Shown: piece by piece, positions 45,101 through 54,346 of the stretch
Layout of the letters: each line of letters begins with the position of its first letter
Numbering within the stretch: position 1 is the stretch's first letter
Source: Rhodoferax sp.
GTDB lineage: Bacteria; Pseudomonadota; Gammaproteobacteria; Burkholderiales; Burkholderiaceae_C
Length of the DNA: 64,000 bases
Assembly (NCBI GenBank): GCA_031291295.1
Contig: JARLJI010000212.1
Span: 112,171-176,170, forward strand
Direction: 5' to 3'
Position numbers and translations under genes: made by a program
The notes under the pieces: generated by a model
Told to the model about the DNA's origin: nothing
The model's input: the letters and a program-made list of their open reading frames with translations, nothing else
Database searches by the model: none

Positions 45101-48092
45101 CCATGCCGGCCGGACCTGCGGCCCCGGATTCGAGCGGTTCGGACTGGGCCGATTCGGGCTCGGCAGGAGCAACCGTCAACGCCGGTTCTTGCGCTGGTTC
45201 TTGCGCTGGTTCTTGCGCCAGTTCATGTGCCGGCACCGTGGGCAGCCCGGCTTCCAAAGCCGTCGTGAAAGCGACCCACTCGTCGGGCTCTGGCACAGCG
45301 GTGGTTGCGGGTGGTTGGGTTTCTCGATAGGGCTCCAAGGAGAACAGATTCTCCAGATCGAGCGGGACGGCTTCACCCGCCAATGGTGCGGGGGACGTCG
45401 CCTCGGACACCGACACGAGGTGGGCAAAGTCGATGTCGCCGAAATCCGTCAGCGGCGCGCGCGCCGATTCGGCAGACAGACTCTCGGCAACCTCCGCGGG
45501 AGACTGTGTGTTCTCGAAATCCGGATACAACTCGGGCAGCGCCGTCGCGGGAGCCGTTGTTTGCGGCGCGGCAGCTGCGGCCACCGCGTCACCGGGCAGC
45601 AACAACGCGACGCGCCGGTTTTCGGTCCGCAGCGCATCTGCGGCGACGACAAAAGTTGCGGCCCGCCAGGCTGAGTCGTGCTGGGCGGCAATCGCTTCCA
45701 CCCAGCGGCCAAACCCCACCAGCACGTCGTGCGACAAGCCCTGCAGTGCATCGTCAACGGGCGCCTGGTCTGCCAGCCGGGTGTTGAGCAACTGTTCCAT
45801 CGCCCAGGCGGCTTCGCCGAATTCGTTCAATCCGACCATCCGCGAACTACCTTTGAGGGTATGGAAGGCGCGGCGCAGAGTTGTTTGCTGGGTCTGGTCA
45901 TGCGTATCCTCGGCCAGCAATCCAGCCGCCGCCAGACCGCTTTGCAGGACCTCGCGCGCCTCGTCCAGGAAGATACCGCGCAGATCGTCCTCTTCGATAT
46001 CCGGCTCAGCCACCGCAGGCGTATCCATTGCCGGCGCCGGGCTCGCGGCCGCGGCCAGTTGCGCGATGGCGTCCGCCGCCGCGCTGCCGTCCTGTGCCGA
46101 CATTGCGGCTGACGCATTGCGGGCCGACCGGGCCAGACCCGGCTGCTCGGCAAGCGCGGCACGAGCCGCCAGCGCATCGAGTTTCGCCGTCAGGCCCGCA
46201 TCCGCCAGTCCCGGGCCGGCGTCATGCACGACCGAACGCAACTCTTGCGACAGCAAGTCGGCGCTGGCGGGAGCCGGCGCCGGCTCCACAACGGCCGGCG
46301 GCGCGGAACGCCCCATCAGGGGCTTGAGTTCGCCCCCTATGTCGTCATAGATAAACAGCTTCTTGGCCAGCGCGGGCTGGTAACTCAGCATGTCGATCAG
46401 AAACCCGAGCGCGCCCAGGTTGTTGCCCAGCTTGTCAAAGGTCCCTGCCGCGCGGGCGTGCGTCTCGTCAATCTCGGCGACCAGCATCTGCTCCGTGCTG
46501 TCACGCATGCGCAGCACTGCAAGCGATGCCTGCTCCAGGCCCAACACCGAGAGCACGCCGCGCATTTGCGCAAACTGGCCCGGCACGTCCCGCAGAACAG
46601 TTTTGTCACGCGGGTCGCGGAAGAACTGGTCGAGCGCCCTCTCGATTTCAGACAAGGCCGTGCGCAGTTCACCCACCACGGTGCCCATGGTCTGACGGTC
46701 GCTGACACGGCGGTACAGCTCCTCCATCCACGGCTCCAGCGGCTCGGGCTGCCCACCGTTGCGCACGCGCTCGAGCCGGTCGGCCAATCGGGTGGTTCTG
46801 GCGCCCAGCGCCTGCTCGCCGAGGTCCAGATCGGCAAAGGCCGCCTCGAGATACAAGATGGAGGTGGCCACTTCCATGGCCAGCTCGGTGGCCGGGGGTC
46901 TGCCGGAGCGAACCGTGGCGTCCACGGTATTCACAAGGGCCTGCGCCATCGACTCGCTGACCGGGTGAAGCTTGATCAGCGACTCGCTGACCAGATTGAA
47001 CTGGTCGGCCACATTCTTGAGTTTGCTGACGTCACCGCCGGACAACGCCGACCAGCTCTCCTTGGCCGTCTCGATGCGTTTGCGGGCCTGGATCAGCACC
47101 GCCGGGTCGTAGCGGCCAAACTGGCGGGCTTCGTAGTCGACTGGCTCGAAACGCGCCAATCCATAGGCCAGACGAACCGCCGACAGCGCGGGCGCCTCCT
47201 CCGGGCGGGCCGGCACGGCCTGCGCACAGAAGAAGAGCAGATCCTGCGCAAGTCGATCCGACACGCCCTGCTCGCCACGCGCGAGCGTGGAATACTGAAG
47301 CAAGATGCGCGAAGCGGCCCGTTTGACATAGATGTCAACGGGAACCAGCTTCAATGCCAGCGCTTCAAAATAAGCGGCGCAAATCTTCCAGAAGGCAGTT
47401 GGCTGCGCTGCCGTTTGCGCCGCGGCAAAACTCAGGCTGAGGTCACGCAGACCCTGCGCGGCCACCACGTCACCGCTCCTCATGATCTTCAGCACCGACT
47501 CGTCGACCTCGCTGCGGGCGACCGCATTGTAGGTGCGCGGCTGCGCGCTGAGCGCCAGGATGGGGTCGGCCCAGTGCCACTCCATCGGCCACAGGTCGGC
47601 CGGATGCACGCGGTCGCCGCCCGCCAGCACCTGTACGTCGCGGTATTGGGGAAACAGGGCCACGGACGACACCGGCCTGCCGGCGAGGACGGCTTGCAGA
47701 TACTCGGTCAGGGCGAAGCCGGCCCGCTCGACCTTGGTCGCGGCCTCGTCGTTGCACAACTCCGGATGTTGAAAGAATCTTTGTACCGCTGCCTCCATGG
47801 CGCTCAGCACGTGGGCCGGCGCGCCCAACCCCACCATCTCCATCGCACCCACCGACTGATGGAGCTGCTGGCGTGCGATGCGCAGCTGGCCGGTGTCGAT
47901 ATCGGCGAGATTCGATCCTCTGGCCGCATCGGTCTCCCGCGCAAACCGCTTGAGAGCGCGGGTTGCACCGTCCAGCGACTTGCGAATCTCCTCCAATACC
48001 CAAGCCAGCGGCCCGAGATCATGGGCCGCCTGGTCGGGTTCGATGGCGAGGGCGGCGGAGCCGGCTTGGTTGAACTGCATGAATGGGTCCAC
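42147..48092 (-). CDS. chpA: Hybrid chemotaxis histidine kinase of the type IV pilus system (ChpA/PilL)
   Basis: The 1981-residue CheA-like kinase has three canonical Hpt domains with phospho-acceptor histidines at about residues 744 (FHTLKGSSRMVG), 1054 (AHSLAGSSAAVG) and 1242 (LHTLKGSARLAG). There is also a degenerate N-terminal Hpt (LHQSVGAMEMVG, H78). A dimer/ATPase core (LLRNCVAHGIE; DDGAGLD; GRGIGMDVV), a CheW domain, and a C-terminal receiver with phospho-aspartate in LSDIEMPRMDG (about 1908) follow. It receives signals from PilJ and acts on PilG/PilH to control twitching. The start is GTG; an ATG four codons later is possible. The linker holds three 12-bp tandem repeats (45184-45219). 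Confidence 0.92.
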   Translation of the reverse strand: MDPFMQFNQAGSAALAIEPDQAAHDLGPLAWVLEEIRKSLDGATRALKRFARETDAARGSNLADIDTGQLRIARQQLHQSVGAMEMVGLGAPAHVLSAMEAAVQRFFQHPELCNDEAATKVERAGFALTEYLQAVLAGRPVSSVALFPQYRDVQVLAGGDRVHPADLWPMEWHWADPILALSAQPRTYNAVARSEVDESVLKIMRSGDVVAAQGLRDLSLSFAAAQTAAQPTAFWKICAAYFEALALKLVPVDIYVKRAASRILLQYSTLARGEQGVSDRLAQDLLFFCAQAVPARPEEAPALSAVRLAYGLARFEPVDYEARQFGRYDPAVLIQARKRIETAKESWSALSGGDVSKLKNVADQFNLVSESLIKLHPVSESMAQALVNTVDATVRSGRPPATELAMEVATSILYLEAAFADLDLGEQALGARTTRLADRLERVRNGGQPEPLEPWMEELYRRVSDRQTMGTVVGELRTALSEIERALDQFFRDPRDKTVLRDVPGQFAQMRGVLSVLGLEQASLAVLRMRDSTEQMLVAEIDETHARAAGTFDKLGNNLGALGFLIDMLSYQPALAKKLFIYDDIGGELKPLMGRSAPPAVVEPAPAPASADLLSQELRSVVHDAGPGLADAGLTAKLDALAARAALAEQPGLARSARNASAAMSAQDGSAAADAIAQLAAAASPAPAMDTPAVAEPDIEEDDLRGIFLDEAREVLQSGLAAAGLLAEDTHDQTQQTTLRRAFHTLKGSSRMVGLNEFGEAAWAMEQLLNTRLADQAPVDDALQGLSHDVLVGFGRWVEAIAAQHDSAWRAATFVVAADALRTENRRVALLLPGDAVAAAAAPQTTAPATALPELYPDFENTQSPAEVAESLSAESARAPLTDFGDIDFAHLVSVSEATSPAPLAGEAVPLDLENLFSLEPYRETQPPATTAVPEPDEWVAFTTALEAGLPTVPAHELAQEPAQEPAQEPALTVAPAEPESAQSEPLESGAAGPAGMASDEPVKVIGPLRIGIPLFNVYLNEADEWSRRLLTELTEWAMELHQPLPDSTVALAHSLAGSSAAVGFHALSDLARSLEHALLHVQMQAYGTPWQGKVFNDAADDIRRLLHQFAAGFLKEPSEDMLSALRGVLAAEPPAEPVVQGAAQEPPAQQVATLTNVIELGRLSPVSIRLSAPPEAPAETWTITQERHDDIDAVDAVDHDLFPIFEEEAAELLPQLGGALRQWSARPANQGARSEVLRTLHTLKGSARLAGALRLGEMAHLLESDIEHLGTDELQTQQLEPLLGRFDAMQGIFDHLRQGQAAAEPAHLLPVAATPPEPAPQVSQATSPAVDSGAVAAPQKRGVIALPATNVLAPLRQASNQAVRVRSQLLDRLVNQAGEVMITRTRLESEIGQLRASLGDLTGNLDRLRQQLRDIELQAETQMQSRLAQTKDAQQTFDPLEFDRFTRVQELTRMMAESVNDVATVQRSLQRTVEATEDDLNAQARQTRELQRDLLRTRMVEFEGISDRLYRVVRQASKDMGRQVKLDITGGSIEMDRGVLDRMTPAFEHLLRNCVAHGIEAPEVRTRLGKDPVGTITIDLHHAGNDVSVEFRDDGAGLDVPGIRAKALAQGLISPQQTLSDAEAAAFIFMPGFSTAAQVNELAGRGIGMDVVRADVNALGGRIETSTEAGKGAGFKLVLPLTTAVTQVVMLRMGNQLIGVPSNLVEIVRRATIKELQQAYNSGTFDFGGESIPFFWSGALLQSSRRSSETQGKTLPVLVLRSAAQRVALHVDEVLGNQEVVVKNLGPQLSRLPGLAGMTVLASGAAVLIYNPVALASVYGEQARLMSADQAQPDVLEHAGSGAVGEAAALALPPQVPLILVVDDSITVRRVTQRLLQREGYRVALAVDGLQALERLAEERPAVVLSDIEMPRMDGFDLARNIRGDQRMHDLPIIMITSRIAEKHREHAKQLGVNHYLGKPYSEEELLSLVRRYCSVKITA
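45184..45219. repeat. Tandem 12-bp repeat in the chpA linker
   Basis: Three consecutive units of GGTTCTTGCGCT (last base C in the third) encode (QEPA) repeated on the minus strand. The unit is in frame, so copy-number change would alter only the length of the Pro/Glu-rich linker before the second Hpt domain. Confidence 0.8.
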
Positions 48093-48124
48093 TCGGGCAA
48101 TAACGGGGTCGGGAAGGTCCGGAA

Positions 48125-50389
48125 TCAGGCAATCTTGAATCGCGACACGGACTGACGCAATTCCTCGGCCATGCGGGATAGCTCACGCACCTGCTGCGCC
48201 GTGGAGCGCGTGCCCTCGCCGGTCTGCTCCGTCACCGCGAAAATGTGCTGGATGTTGCCCGCCACCACGTTGGCGGAGGTCGCTTCCTGCGACGCCGCAT
48301 GTGAAATCTGCTCGATCAGCTCTGCCAGCCGGCGCGACACGCGGTCGATTTCCGACAGCGCCGTGCCGGCGTTGTCGGACAGCTTGGCGCCCTCGACCAC
48401 GCCGTGCGTGGAACGCTCCATGGCGGCCACCGCGTCCTGGGTGTCGGTTTGAATGGCCTTGACCAGTGCGGAGATCTGACGCGTCGCGTCGGCGGAACGC
48501 TCCGCCAGGCGCTGCACTTCTTCCGCCACAACGGAGAAGCCGCGACCGGCTTCTCCCGCCGAGGCCGCCTGGATGGCGGCATTCAGGGCCAGCACGTTGG
48601 TCTGCTCGGTAATGTCGGAGATCAGCTCCGTGATTTCGCCAATCTCCTGCGAAGACTCGCCCAGCCGCTTGATGCGTTTGGAGGTTTCCTGGATCTGGTC
48701 GCGGATCGAGTTCATGCCCCCGATGGCGTTTTGCACGGCCACCAGACCCGACTCCGCTGCCCGTAGCGACTGCCGGGCCACCGAGGCCGACTCCTGCGCC
48801 TGCGAAGACACCTGATTGATCCGCCCGGCCATGTCGAGCACGGACTGCCCGGCTTCACGAATCTCGCGCAACTGCTCGCCAGACGTCGCCAGCAGTTCGG
48901 TCGAGGTGTTTTCCACCTGGGCGGTGGTCTGGGCGACGCGCGACGCCGTGGTCTGCACATTGCCCACCAGCAAACGCAACTCCTCCACCGTGTAGTTCAC
49001 CGAGTCGGCGATGGCGCCGGTAATGTCCTCCGTCACTGTGGCTTCCTGGGTCAGATCGCCTTCCGCCACGGTCTGCAGTTCGTTCATCAGCCGCAAAATG
49101 GCCGCCTGGTTGGCATCGTTGACGCGCTTGGCTTCCTGCTCCTGGCGCTCGGCTTCGAGCCGCTGCTGATCGGCCACACCCTGGCGCTGGCGGCTGTCTT
49201 GCAATTGGACGTAAGCCAGTCCGGCCGCACAGCCCAAAGCGAACAGCGCAGACAGGACGAGCGCCACCAGGGAGCCCGAACCAAGCCCGGTTCGGGACGA
49301 AAGCTGACCCTGCAAACCTTCCAGATCACGCCGCAAGGGCTCGCTGTCGGAAATAATCGCCGACTGCGCCTCACGTGCCGCCACCAGCCCCTGCAAATTG
49401 CCAAGAATGGCGCCGGCCTGGGTACGTGTCTGCTCATACAGCTTCATCAGGGCCCCGAGCTGCTCACGCGTCTGCGGATCCTTCGCCGGCGTCAAGCGCA
49501 GCTCGGGGCTGCCATCCAGCAAGCCCTGTGAAATTTCCTTGAAGGAGTTCAAATCCTTGCCAAGCAGGAACACGGCCTCGGGGCTGACCCCTTCCGTGGT
49601 CAGGAACTCATTGGCGGATTTGCCGATGCGTTGGGTCAGCATCACCAGTTGGCCAGCGGCAGCAATTTCCGCCGAGGGCGCATTTTGCTGCAGCTTGAGT
49701 GATGAGACCGTCTCGGCAATGTCCAGCAAGTCGGACGACTGCCGATTGATGGTTCGCAGCGCGCTGCCCACCTGGGTCAAGATTTTCTGCTGACCCAGGA
49801 CGATTTGGGCGTTCTTTGCGGCTCGCTCCGTCAGCGGGATTATTTTGTCAAGGTCCGCGGTGGCAGCTTCGCCCACCGGGGCCAGCCGCATCGAGTCGTT
49901 GCCGCTTTTGAGCCCGCGCACCGTTTTCGCCAGCACATCGGCGCTTTCCCTCACATCCGGAAATGCCGGCGCACTGCCCACCAGCGCCTGCGAGACCGAC
50001 TTGGCCAGACGCTGCGACTGCATCAGCGACTGGCCGGTCGCCGCCACTTGCTGGGCAACCTTGTCGGCCTGACTGAGCGCGAAAAAGGTTACCAGCGCCA
50101 GCACCACCAAAGCCAGGCCCAGCAATATCGCGAGAATCCGCTGATGCTGCGCCGGCGTGCGGCGTCCCAGCAACGGAATCGCCAGCAGGTCCGCGTCGTC
50201 GCCCGGCAGTTCCAGGTCCGCCTCCCCGGACGGCATCCGGCTGTCGCTGAAGTCCTCAGAGTGCCCGTGCTCCGAGGCCATGGCGATGGTTCGATCCGCA
50301 GCCATGTCCACGGTGCCCGCCAGCGTGACGTCGACCGTTGCCTGGGTGTTGGTCTGGAACTGATTTTTAATTTGGTTGACGAAGGACAT
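48125..50389 (-). CDS. pilJ: Methyl-accepting chemotaxis protein PilJ
   Basis: The 754-residue transducer has two membrane helices: one near residues 90-115 (LLGLALVVLALVTFFAL) and one near 365-390 (LVALVLSALFALGCAAGLAY). Between them lie PilJ-type sensor segments, and after them a HAMP-like region and a cytoplasmic MCP domain with signalling hairpin LISDITEQTNVLALNAAIQA and AGRGFSVVAEEV. It should report surface or pilus signals to ChpA. The chosen ATG (MSFVNQIKNQF) matches the family start; an ATG eight codons upstream directly abuts the pilI stop. Neither has an obvious ribosome site. PilK (methyltransferase) is not encoded next to it. Confidence 0.9.
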   Translation of the reverse strand: MSFVNQIKNQFQTNTQATVDVTLAGTVDMAADRTIAMASEHGHSEDFSDSRMPSGEADLELPGDDADLLAIPLLGRRTPAQHQRILAILLGLALVVLALVTFFALSQADKVAQQVAATGQSLMQSQRLAKSVSQALVGSAPAFPDVRESADVLAKTVRGLKSGNDSMRLAPVGEAATADLDKIIPLTERAAKNAQIVLGQQKILTQVGSALRTINRQSSDLLDIAETVSSLKLQQNAPSAEIAAAGQLVMLTQRIGKSANEFLTTEGVSPEAVFLLGKDLNSFKEISQGLLDGSPELRLTPAKDPQTREQLGALMKLYEQTRTQAGAILGNLQGLVAAREAQSAIISDSEPLRRDLEGLQGQLSSRTGLGSGSLVALVLSALFALGCAAGLAYVQLQDSRQRQGVADQQRLEAERQEQEAKRVNDANQAAILRLMNELQTVAEGDLTQEATVTEDITGAIADSVNYTVEELRLLVGNVQTTASRVAQTTAQVENTSTELLATSGEQLREIREAGQSVLDMAGRINQVSSQAQESASVARQSLRAAESGLVAVQNAIGGMNSIRDQIQETSKRIKRLGESSQEIGEITELISDITEQTNVLALNAAIQAASAGEAGRGFSVVAEEVQRLAERSADATRQISALVKAIQTDTQDAVAAMERSTHGVVEGAKLSDNAGTALSEIDRVSRRLAELIEQISHAASQEATSANVVAGNIQHIFAVTEQTGEGTRSTAQQVRELSRMAEELRQSVSRFKIA

Positions 50390-50413
50390 GGTAGTGGGGC
50401 TTTGCAAAAACAT

Positions 50414-50944
50414 TCAAGCGCTGATGCTCAGAAATCGGGGTTGCTGCGAGAGCGACTGCAGGTTGATTTCCTGCCAGTGCGCACCCTCGGCGTCGGTGTA
50501 GCCGCTGCCGAAATAGCCAGGTGCCGTGTCGGCGGCGGGCGCCGAATCAATAAACGAGTCCATGCCGCGCAGGCCAACGAGGCGGTCAATCAGCAGTGCG
50601 CAATTGACGTCCAGTACCGAATTCAATGCCACCAGCCGTGCCTGCTCGCGGCCCGATTCAGCGCGGGAAGCAGGCGCCGTGCCTGCGACAAAGCCGCCCA
50701 GGTCAATCACGCCGTACAGCCCGCCGCGCAAATTGGCGACCCCGAGAAACCAGCGCTGTGTGTAAGGCACCGGCTGGGTGTTGGCCCACGGGAAAATTTC
50801 GCCCGACTGACTCAGCGGGAAAAGATACTTCGCATGGGCGGCCTCCACGGCCAGCCACGATGACGAAACACCCGTGGTACGGGCCGCGGACAGGCGGCTC
50901 GCCAAATGACTCTGGAATTGCCGGAGGGCTTCGCGATTGGCCAT
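50414..50944 (-). CDS. pilI: CheW-like scaffold protein PilI
   Basis: The 176-residue protein is a CheW domain with FLGVANLRGGLYGVIDLGGF as the core motif. It couples PilJ to the kinase ChpA. The MANREAL start fits the family; the open frame reaches far upstream into pilH but in a different phase. It lies 14 bp after pilH and next to pilJ. Confidence 0.9.
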   Translation of the reverse strand: MANREALRQFQSHLASRLSAARTTGVSSSWLAVEAAHAKYLFPLSQSGEIFPWANTQPVPYTQRWFLGVANLRGGLYGVIDLGGFVAGTAPASRAESGREQARLVALNSVLDVNCALLIDRLVGLRGMDSFIDSAPAADTAPGYFGSGYTDAEGAHWQEINLQSLSQQPRFLSISA

Positions 50945-50958
50945 GCGGGTGACGGGCG

Positions 50959-51324
50959 TCAGCTCAAGGCTTTGATTTTGGCCATCAACTCGCCTGCATC
51001 CACCGGCTTTGTGATGTAGTCGCGTGCGCCCTGGCGCATGCCCCAGACCCTGTCGGTCTCCTGGTTTTTGCTGGTGCACATGATGATGGGCACATCCGCG
51101 TACTGCGGATCGCGCGAGTTCGCGCGCGTCACCTGGAATCCATTTTTCCCGGGCATCACCACATCCATCAAAATCAGATCCGGCTTTTCCTGGGCAAGCC
51201 GGACAAAGACCTCTTCGGCGTTTTCGGCAGTTTTGACGGACATGCCATTTTTTTCCAGCATGTCGGTCAACACCATCAATTCGGTTTTGGAATCGTCCAC
51301 CACCAACACTTTACGAACCGGCAT
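50959..51324 (-). CDS. pilH: Response regulator PilH
   Basis: The 121-residue single receiver domain has the acidic pair DD near residue 9-10 (VLVVDDSKTE), the phospho-acceptor D in LILMDVVMPGKNG (about 52), and the conserved K in ITKPVD. PilH opposes PilG in twitching control. The ATG lies inside the 3' end of pilG (14 bp overlap), so they are coupled. Confidence 0.92.
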   Translation of the reverse strand: MPVRKVLVVDDSKTELMVLTDMLEKNGMSVKTAENAEEVFVRLAQEKPDLILMDVVMPGKNGFQVTRANSRDPQYADVPIIMCTSKNQETDRVWGMRQGARDYITKPVDAGELMAKIKALS

Positions 51325-51721
51325 CAATCACTCCCGAACAGGCCTCGCCGAACTGTTGCACGGCTTGCAGCAGCTGGTCTTTGGTAAATGGTTTGGTCAA
51401 ATAATCCTGCGAGCCCACCATGCGGCCGCGCGCCTTGTCGAACACGCCATCCTTGGATGACAGCATGACCACCGGAACGCCGGCGAACCGGGCGTTGCGC
51501 TTGATGATGGCGCAGGTCTGGTAGCCGTCGAGCCGCGGCATCAGGATGTCGCAGAAAATCAGGTGGGGTTGATGGTCATTGACCTTGGCCAATGCGTCAA
51601 AACCATCCTCGGCCAGCACCACGTCGTGGCCACCCTGCTTGAGAAAAATTTCGGCACTGCGCCGAATGGTGTTGCTGTCATCGATTACCAGAACTTTGAA
51701 ACCCGATCCAGTCGTGGTCAT
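51311..51721 (-). CDS. pilG: Response regulator PilG
   Basis: The 136-residue receiver domain has VLVIDDSNTIRRSAE at the start, the phospho-acceptor D in LIFCDILMPRLDG (about 59) and K in LTKPFTKDQ. It promotes pilus extension in the Pil-Chp pathway. First gene of pilGHIJ-chpA, 63 bp after rubredoxin. Confidence 0.92.
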   Translation of the reverse strand: MTTTGSGFKVLVIDDSNTIRRSAEIFLKQGGHDVVLAEDGFDALAKVNDHQPHLIFCDILMPRLDGYQTCAIIKRNARFAGVPVVMLSSKDGVFDKARGRMVGSQDYLTKPFTKDQLLQAVQQFGEACSGVIDAGS

Positions 51722-51784
51722 TGGCAGCTACTCCCGAATTATTTTCTCAACGACCTTGGTCGATAGTCTTGCAAGCGATGTGTT

Positions 51785-51958
51785 TTATATCTGGACCATT
51801 TCGAAGTCTTCCTTGCGCGCGCCGCACTCGGGGCAGGTCCAGTTCATGGGAACCTGTTCCCAGACGGTTCCGGGCGCTACGCCATGCTCGGGATCGCCGG
51901 CCGCTTCGTCATACATCCATCCGCAAATCAAACACATCCACGTTTTAAAATCAGTCAC
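51785..51958 (-). CDS. Rubredoxin
   Basis: This 57-residue iron protein has both metal knuckles, CLICG and CPECG, and the conserved WMYDE and APGT/WEQVP segments. It carries electrons at one Fe(Cys)4 site. It starts with GTG (VTDFKTWMCLICG); an ATG seven codons later would begin at the first knuckle and is less likely. Rubredoxin next to pilG or between thiD and pilG is a recurring arrangement, but no electron-transfer role in pili is known. It is divergent from thiD. Confidence 0.92.
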   Translation of the reverse strand: MTDFKTWMCLICGWMYDEAAGDPEHGVAPGTVWEQVPMNWTCPECGARKEDFEMVQI

Positions 51959-52053
51959 AGCTTAAGGGGCCTTCGAATAGAATGCAACAATTGTATCTAG
52001 GCTTCATGTGATCAAGTTGGCATCAACGGCCGATATATCTCGAGACTTGGCCC

Positions 52054-53001
52054 ATGACAAACCACGAGCCCCAGGATTTACCTCCCACCGTCCCCATTGA
52101 CCCGACCGACGAGGATGACGACTCGAGTCCGGCCTGCGTCCTGGTGTTCAACGCCAGCGATCCCAGCGGCGCGGGCGGCCTGGCGGCTGATGTCAGCACC
52201 ATCGCATCGGTCGGCGCACATGCCCTGCCCGTCGTGACAGGCGCCTATATACGAGACACCGCCGAGATTTTTGAGCACTTTGCTTTCGATGAAGAGGCCG
52301 TGACCGAGCAGGCCCGGACCATCCTGGAAGACATCCAGGTGCAGGTCATCAAGGTCGGTTTTGTCGGCAGCCCGGAGAACCTCAGCGCCATCGCGGAGGT
52401 GGCCACGGACTATGCCGATGTACCACTTGTGGCCTATATGCCCAATCTTTCGTGGTGGGACGAAGGGCAGATCGATCTGTACCTTGATGCCTTTCGCGAA
52501 CTGCTGTTGCCGCAGACCACCGTGTTGGTTGGAAACCACAGCACGCTATGGCGCTGGCTGTTGCCGGACTGGAGCAGCGAGCACAGCCCGACGGCCCGCG
52601 ACATTGCCAAGGCCGCCGGCGCGATGGGTGTCGCCTATACCCTGGTCACCGGCATTCCCTTGCCCGAGCAGTTCATCGACAACGTGCTGGCCTCACCGCA
52701 AGCGGTGCTGGGTGGCGAGAAGTTCGAGCGTTTCGAAGCCACCTTTTCCGGCGCGGGCGACACGCTGGCGGCCGCCCTGGCAGCCCTGATTGCAAGTGGC
52801 AGCGACCTGACCGCGGCGACCACCGAGGCGCTGAGCTATCTGGACCGCTGCCTCGATGGCGGCTTTCGCCCCGGCATGGGCAACGTGCTGCCGGACCGCA
52901 TGTTCTGGGCGCAGCCAGAATCCGATACCGATGAATCAAGCGAAGCCGAGATGGACGACCTGCAAGGCTTTGCGATGCCCCCCCATGAAACCAAACACTG
53001 A
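52054..53001 (+). CDS. thiD: Hydroxymethylpyrimidine/phosphomethylpyrimidine kinase
   Basis: The 315-residue protein is a ribokinase-fold kinase of the ThiD type: an N-terminal [18 protein letters not shown] and the ATP/anion motif [16 protein letters not shown] near residues 229-245, where GAGD holds the catalytic aspartate. It phosphorylates the pyrimidine part of thiamine. An acidic N-terminal tail (about 25 residues) and an acidic C-terminal tail make it longer than typical ThiD. It overlaps hemL by 17 bp. No TPP riboswitch is visible upstream. Confidence 0.88.
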   Translation: MTNHEPQDLPPTVPIDPTDEDDDSSPACVLVFNASDPSGAGGLAADVSTIASVGAHALPVVTGAYIRDTAEIFEHFAFDEEAVTEQARTILEDIQVQVIKVGFVGSPENLSAIAEVATDYADVPLVAYMPNLSWWDEGQIDLYLDAFRELLLPQTTVLVGNHSTLWRWLLPDWSSEHSPTARDIAKAAGAMGVAYTLVTGIPLPEQFIDNVLASPQAVLGGEKFERFEATFSGAGDTLAAALAALIASGSDLTAATTEALSYLDRCLDGGFRPGMGNVLPDRMFWAQPESDTDESSEAEMDDLQGFAMPPHETKH

Positions 53002-54289
53002 CCACAACGAAGCCCTGTTCGAGCGCGCCAAGCGCTTCATCCCCGGCGGCGTGAACTCGCCGGTGCGCGCCTTCAGGGCCGTCGGCGGCACGCCGCGCTT
53101 CGTGCAGCGCGCGCAGGGCGCCTATTTTTGGGACGCCAACGGCCAGCGCTATATCGACTACATCGGCTCCTGGGGCCCGATGATTCTGGGGCACGGCCAC
53201 CCGGCGGTGTTAGAGGCCGTGCAAAAGGCCCTGCTGGAAGGCTTCTCGTTCGGTGCACCGACCGAGCGCGAGGTCGATCTGGCCGAAGCCATCATCCACC
53301 TCGTGCCCTCCATCGAGATGCTGCGCCTGGTCAGCTCGGGCACCGAAGCCGGCATGAGCGCGATCCGCCTGGCGCGCGGCGCCACCGGCCGCAACAAGCT
53401 GATCAAGTTCGAAGGCTGCTACCACGGCCATGCCGACGCGCTACTGGTCAAGGCCGGTTCGGGCCTGGCCACCTTCGGCAACCCGACCAGTGCGGGCGTG
53501 CCGCCCGAGGTGGTGCGGGACACGCTGGTGCTCGAATACAACAACGTCACCCAGCTCGAGGAAGCGTTCGCGACGCACGGCCGCGAACTGGCCTGCCTGA
53601 TCATCGAGCCGATCGCGGGCAACATGAATTTCGTGCGCGCCTCGGTGCCGTTCATGCAGCGCTGCCGCGAACTGTGCAGCCAGCATGGCGCCCTGCTGAT
53701 ATTCGACGAGGTGATGACCGGCTGCCGCGTCGCGCTGGGCAGCGCGCAAAGCGTTTATGCACGGGACATTCCGGGGTTCGCGCCCGACATGACGGTGCTG
53801 GGCAAGGTGATCGGCGGCGGCATGCCGCTGGCCGCGTTTGGCGGTTCGCGCGCCGTCATGGAGCAACTGGCTCCGCTCGGCCCGGTGTACCAGGCCGGCA
53901 CGCTGTCGGGCAATCCGGTGGCCACCGCCTGCGGCTTGGCCACGCTCCGGGAAATTGCCAAGCCGGGCTTTTTTGAAGACCTGTCGCGCAAGACACGCGC
54001 GCTGGTCGACGGCCTCACCGGCGCCGCGCGCGACACCGGCGTGGCCTTCAGCGCCGACAGCGAAGGCGGCATGTTCGGCTTCTTCCTGCTGGACGCCCTG
54101 CCGCAAAACTACACCCAGGTCATGAAGAGCGATGGCGCGCGCTTCAACCGCCTGTTCCACGGTCTGCTGGAGCGCGGCGTGTATATCGCGCCGGCGCTGT
54201 ACGAAGCCGGGTTTGTCAGTGCCGCGCACAGCGAACAGGACATTGCAGAGACGGTCGGCGCGGCCCGTGACATTTTCAGGTCGCTATAA
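52985..54289 (+). CDS. hemL: Glutamate-1-semialdehyde 2,1-aminomutase
   Basis: The 434-residue PLP enzyme converts glutamate 1-semialdehyde to 5-aminolevulinate for heme synthesis by the C5 route. The PLP lysine is in [16 protein letters not shown], and FDEVMTGCR and the [12 protein letters not shown] block are family hallmarks. The chosen ATG ([15 protein letters not shown]) is inside the end of thiD. The stop codon TAA lies in the core of an AT-rich hairpin repeat. Confidence 0.95.
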   Translation: MKPNTDHNEALFERAKRFIPGGVNSPVRAFRAVGGTPRFVQRAQGAYFWDANGQRYIDYIGSWGPMILGHGHPAVLEAVQKALLEGFSFGAPTEREVDLAEAIIHLVPSIEMLRLVSSGTEAGMSAIRLARGATGRNKLIKFEGCYHGHADALLVKAGSGLATFGNPTSAGVPPEVVRDTLVLEYNNVTQLEEAFATHGRELACLIIEPIAGNMNFVRASVPFMQRCRELCSQHGALLIFDEVMTGCRVALGSAQSVYARDIPGFAPDMTVLGKVIGGGMPLAAFGGSRAVMEQLAPLGPVYQAGTLSGNPVATACGLATLREIAKPGFFEDLSRKTRALVDGLTGAARDTGVAFSADSEGGMFGFFLLDALPQNYTQVMKSDGARFNRLFHGLLERGVYIAPALYEAGFVSAAHSEQDIAETVGAARDIFRSL

Positions 54290-54335
54290 AAATAGCAGCA
54301 GACAGTGCCCACCCCTCAAGGGCCGCAGGCACTTT
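54283..54335. repeat. AT-rich hairpin repeat, copy 8
   Basis: The core GCTATAAAAATAGC (54283-54296) contains the hemL stop codon. The flank continues with CAAGGGCCGCAGGCAC toward the convergent purH end. Confidence 0.65.
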
Positions 54336-54346
54336 TCTCCTGAATT

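Noticed and set aside
46224..48155. A 643-codon open frame opposite chpA
   Set aside because: Antisense shadow of the ChpA gene; composition is His/Arg/Gln-rich as expected from complementary GC-rich codons.
51959..52053. Possible TPP riboswitch before thiD
   Set aside because: The gap is under 100 bases and I see no conserved THI-box core; nothing supports it.
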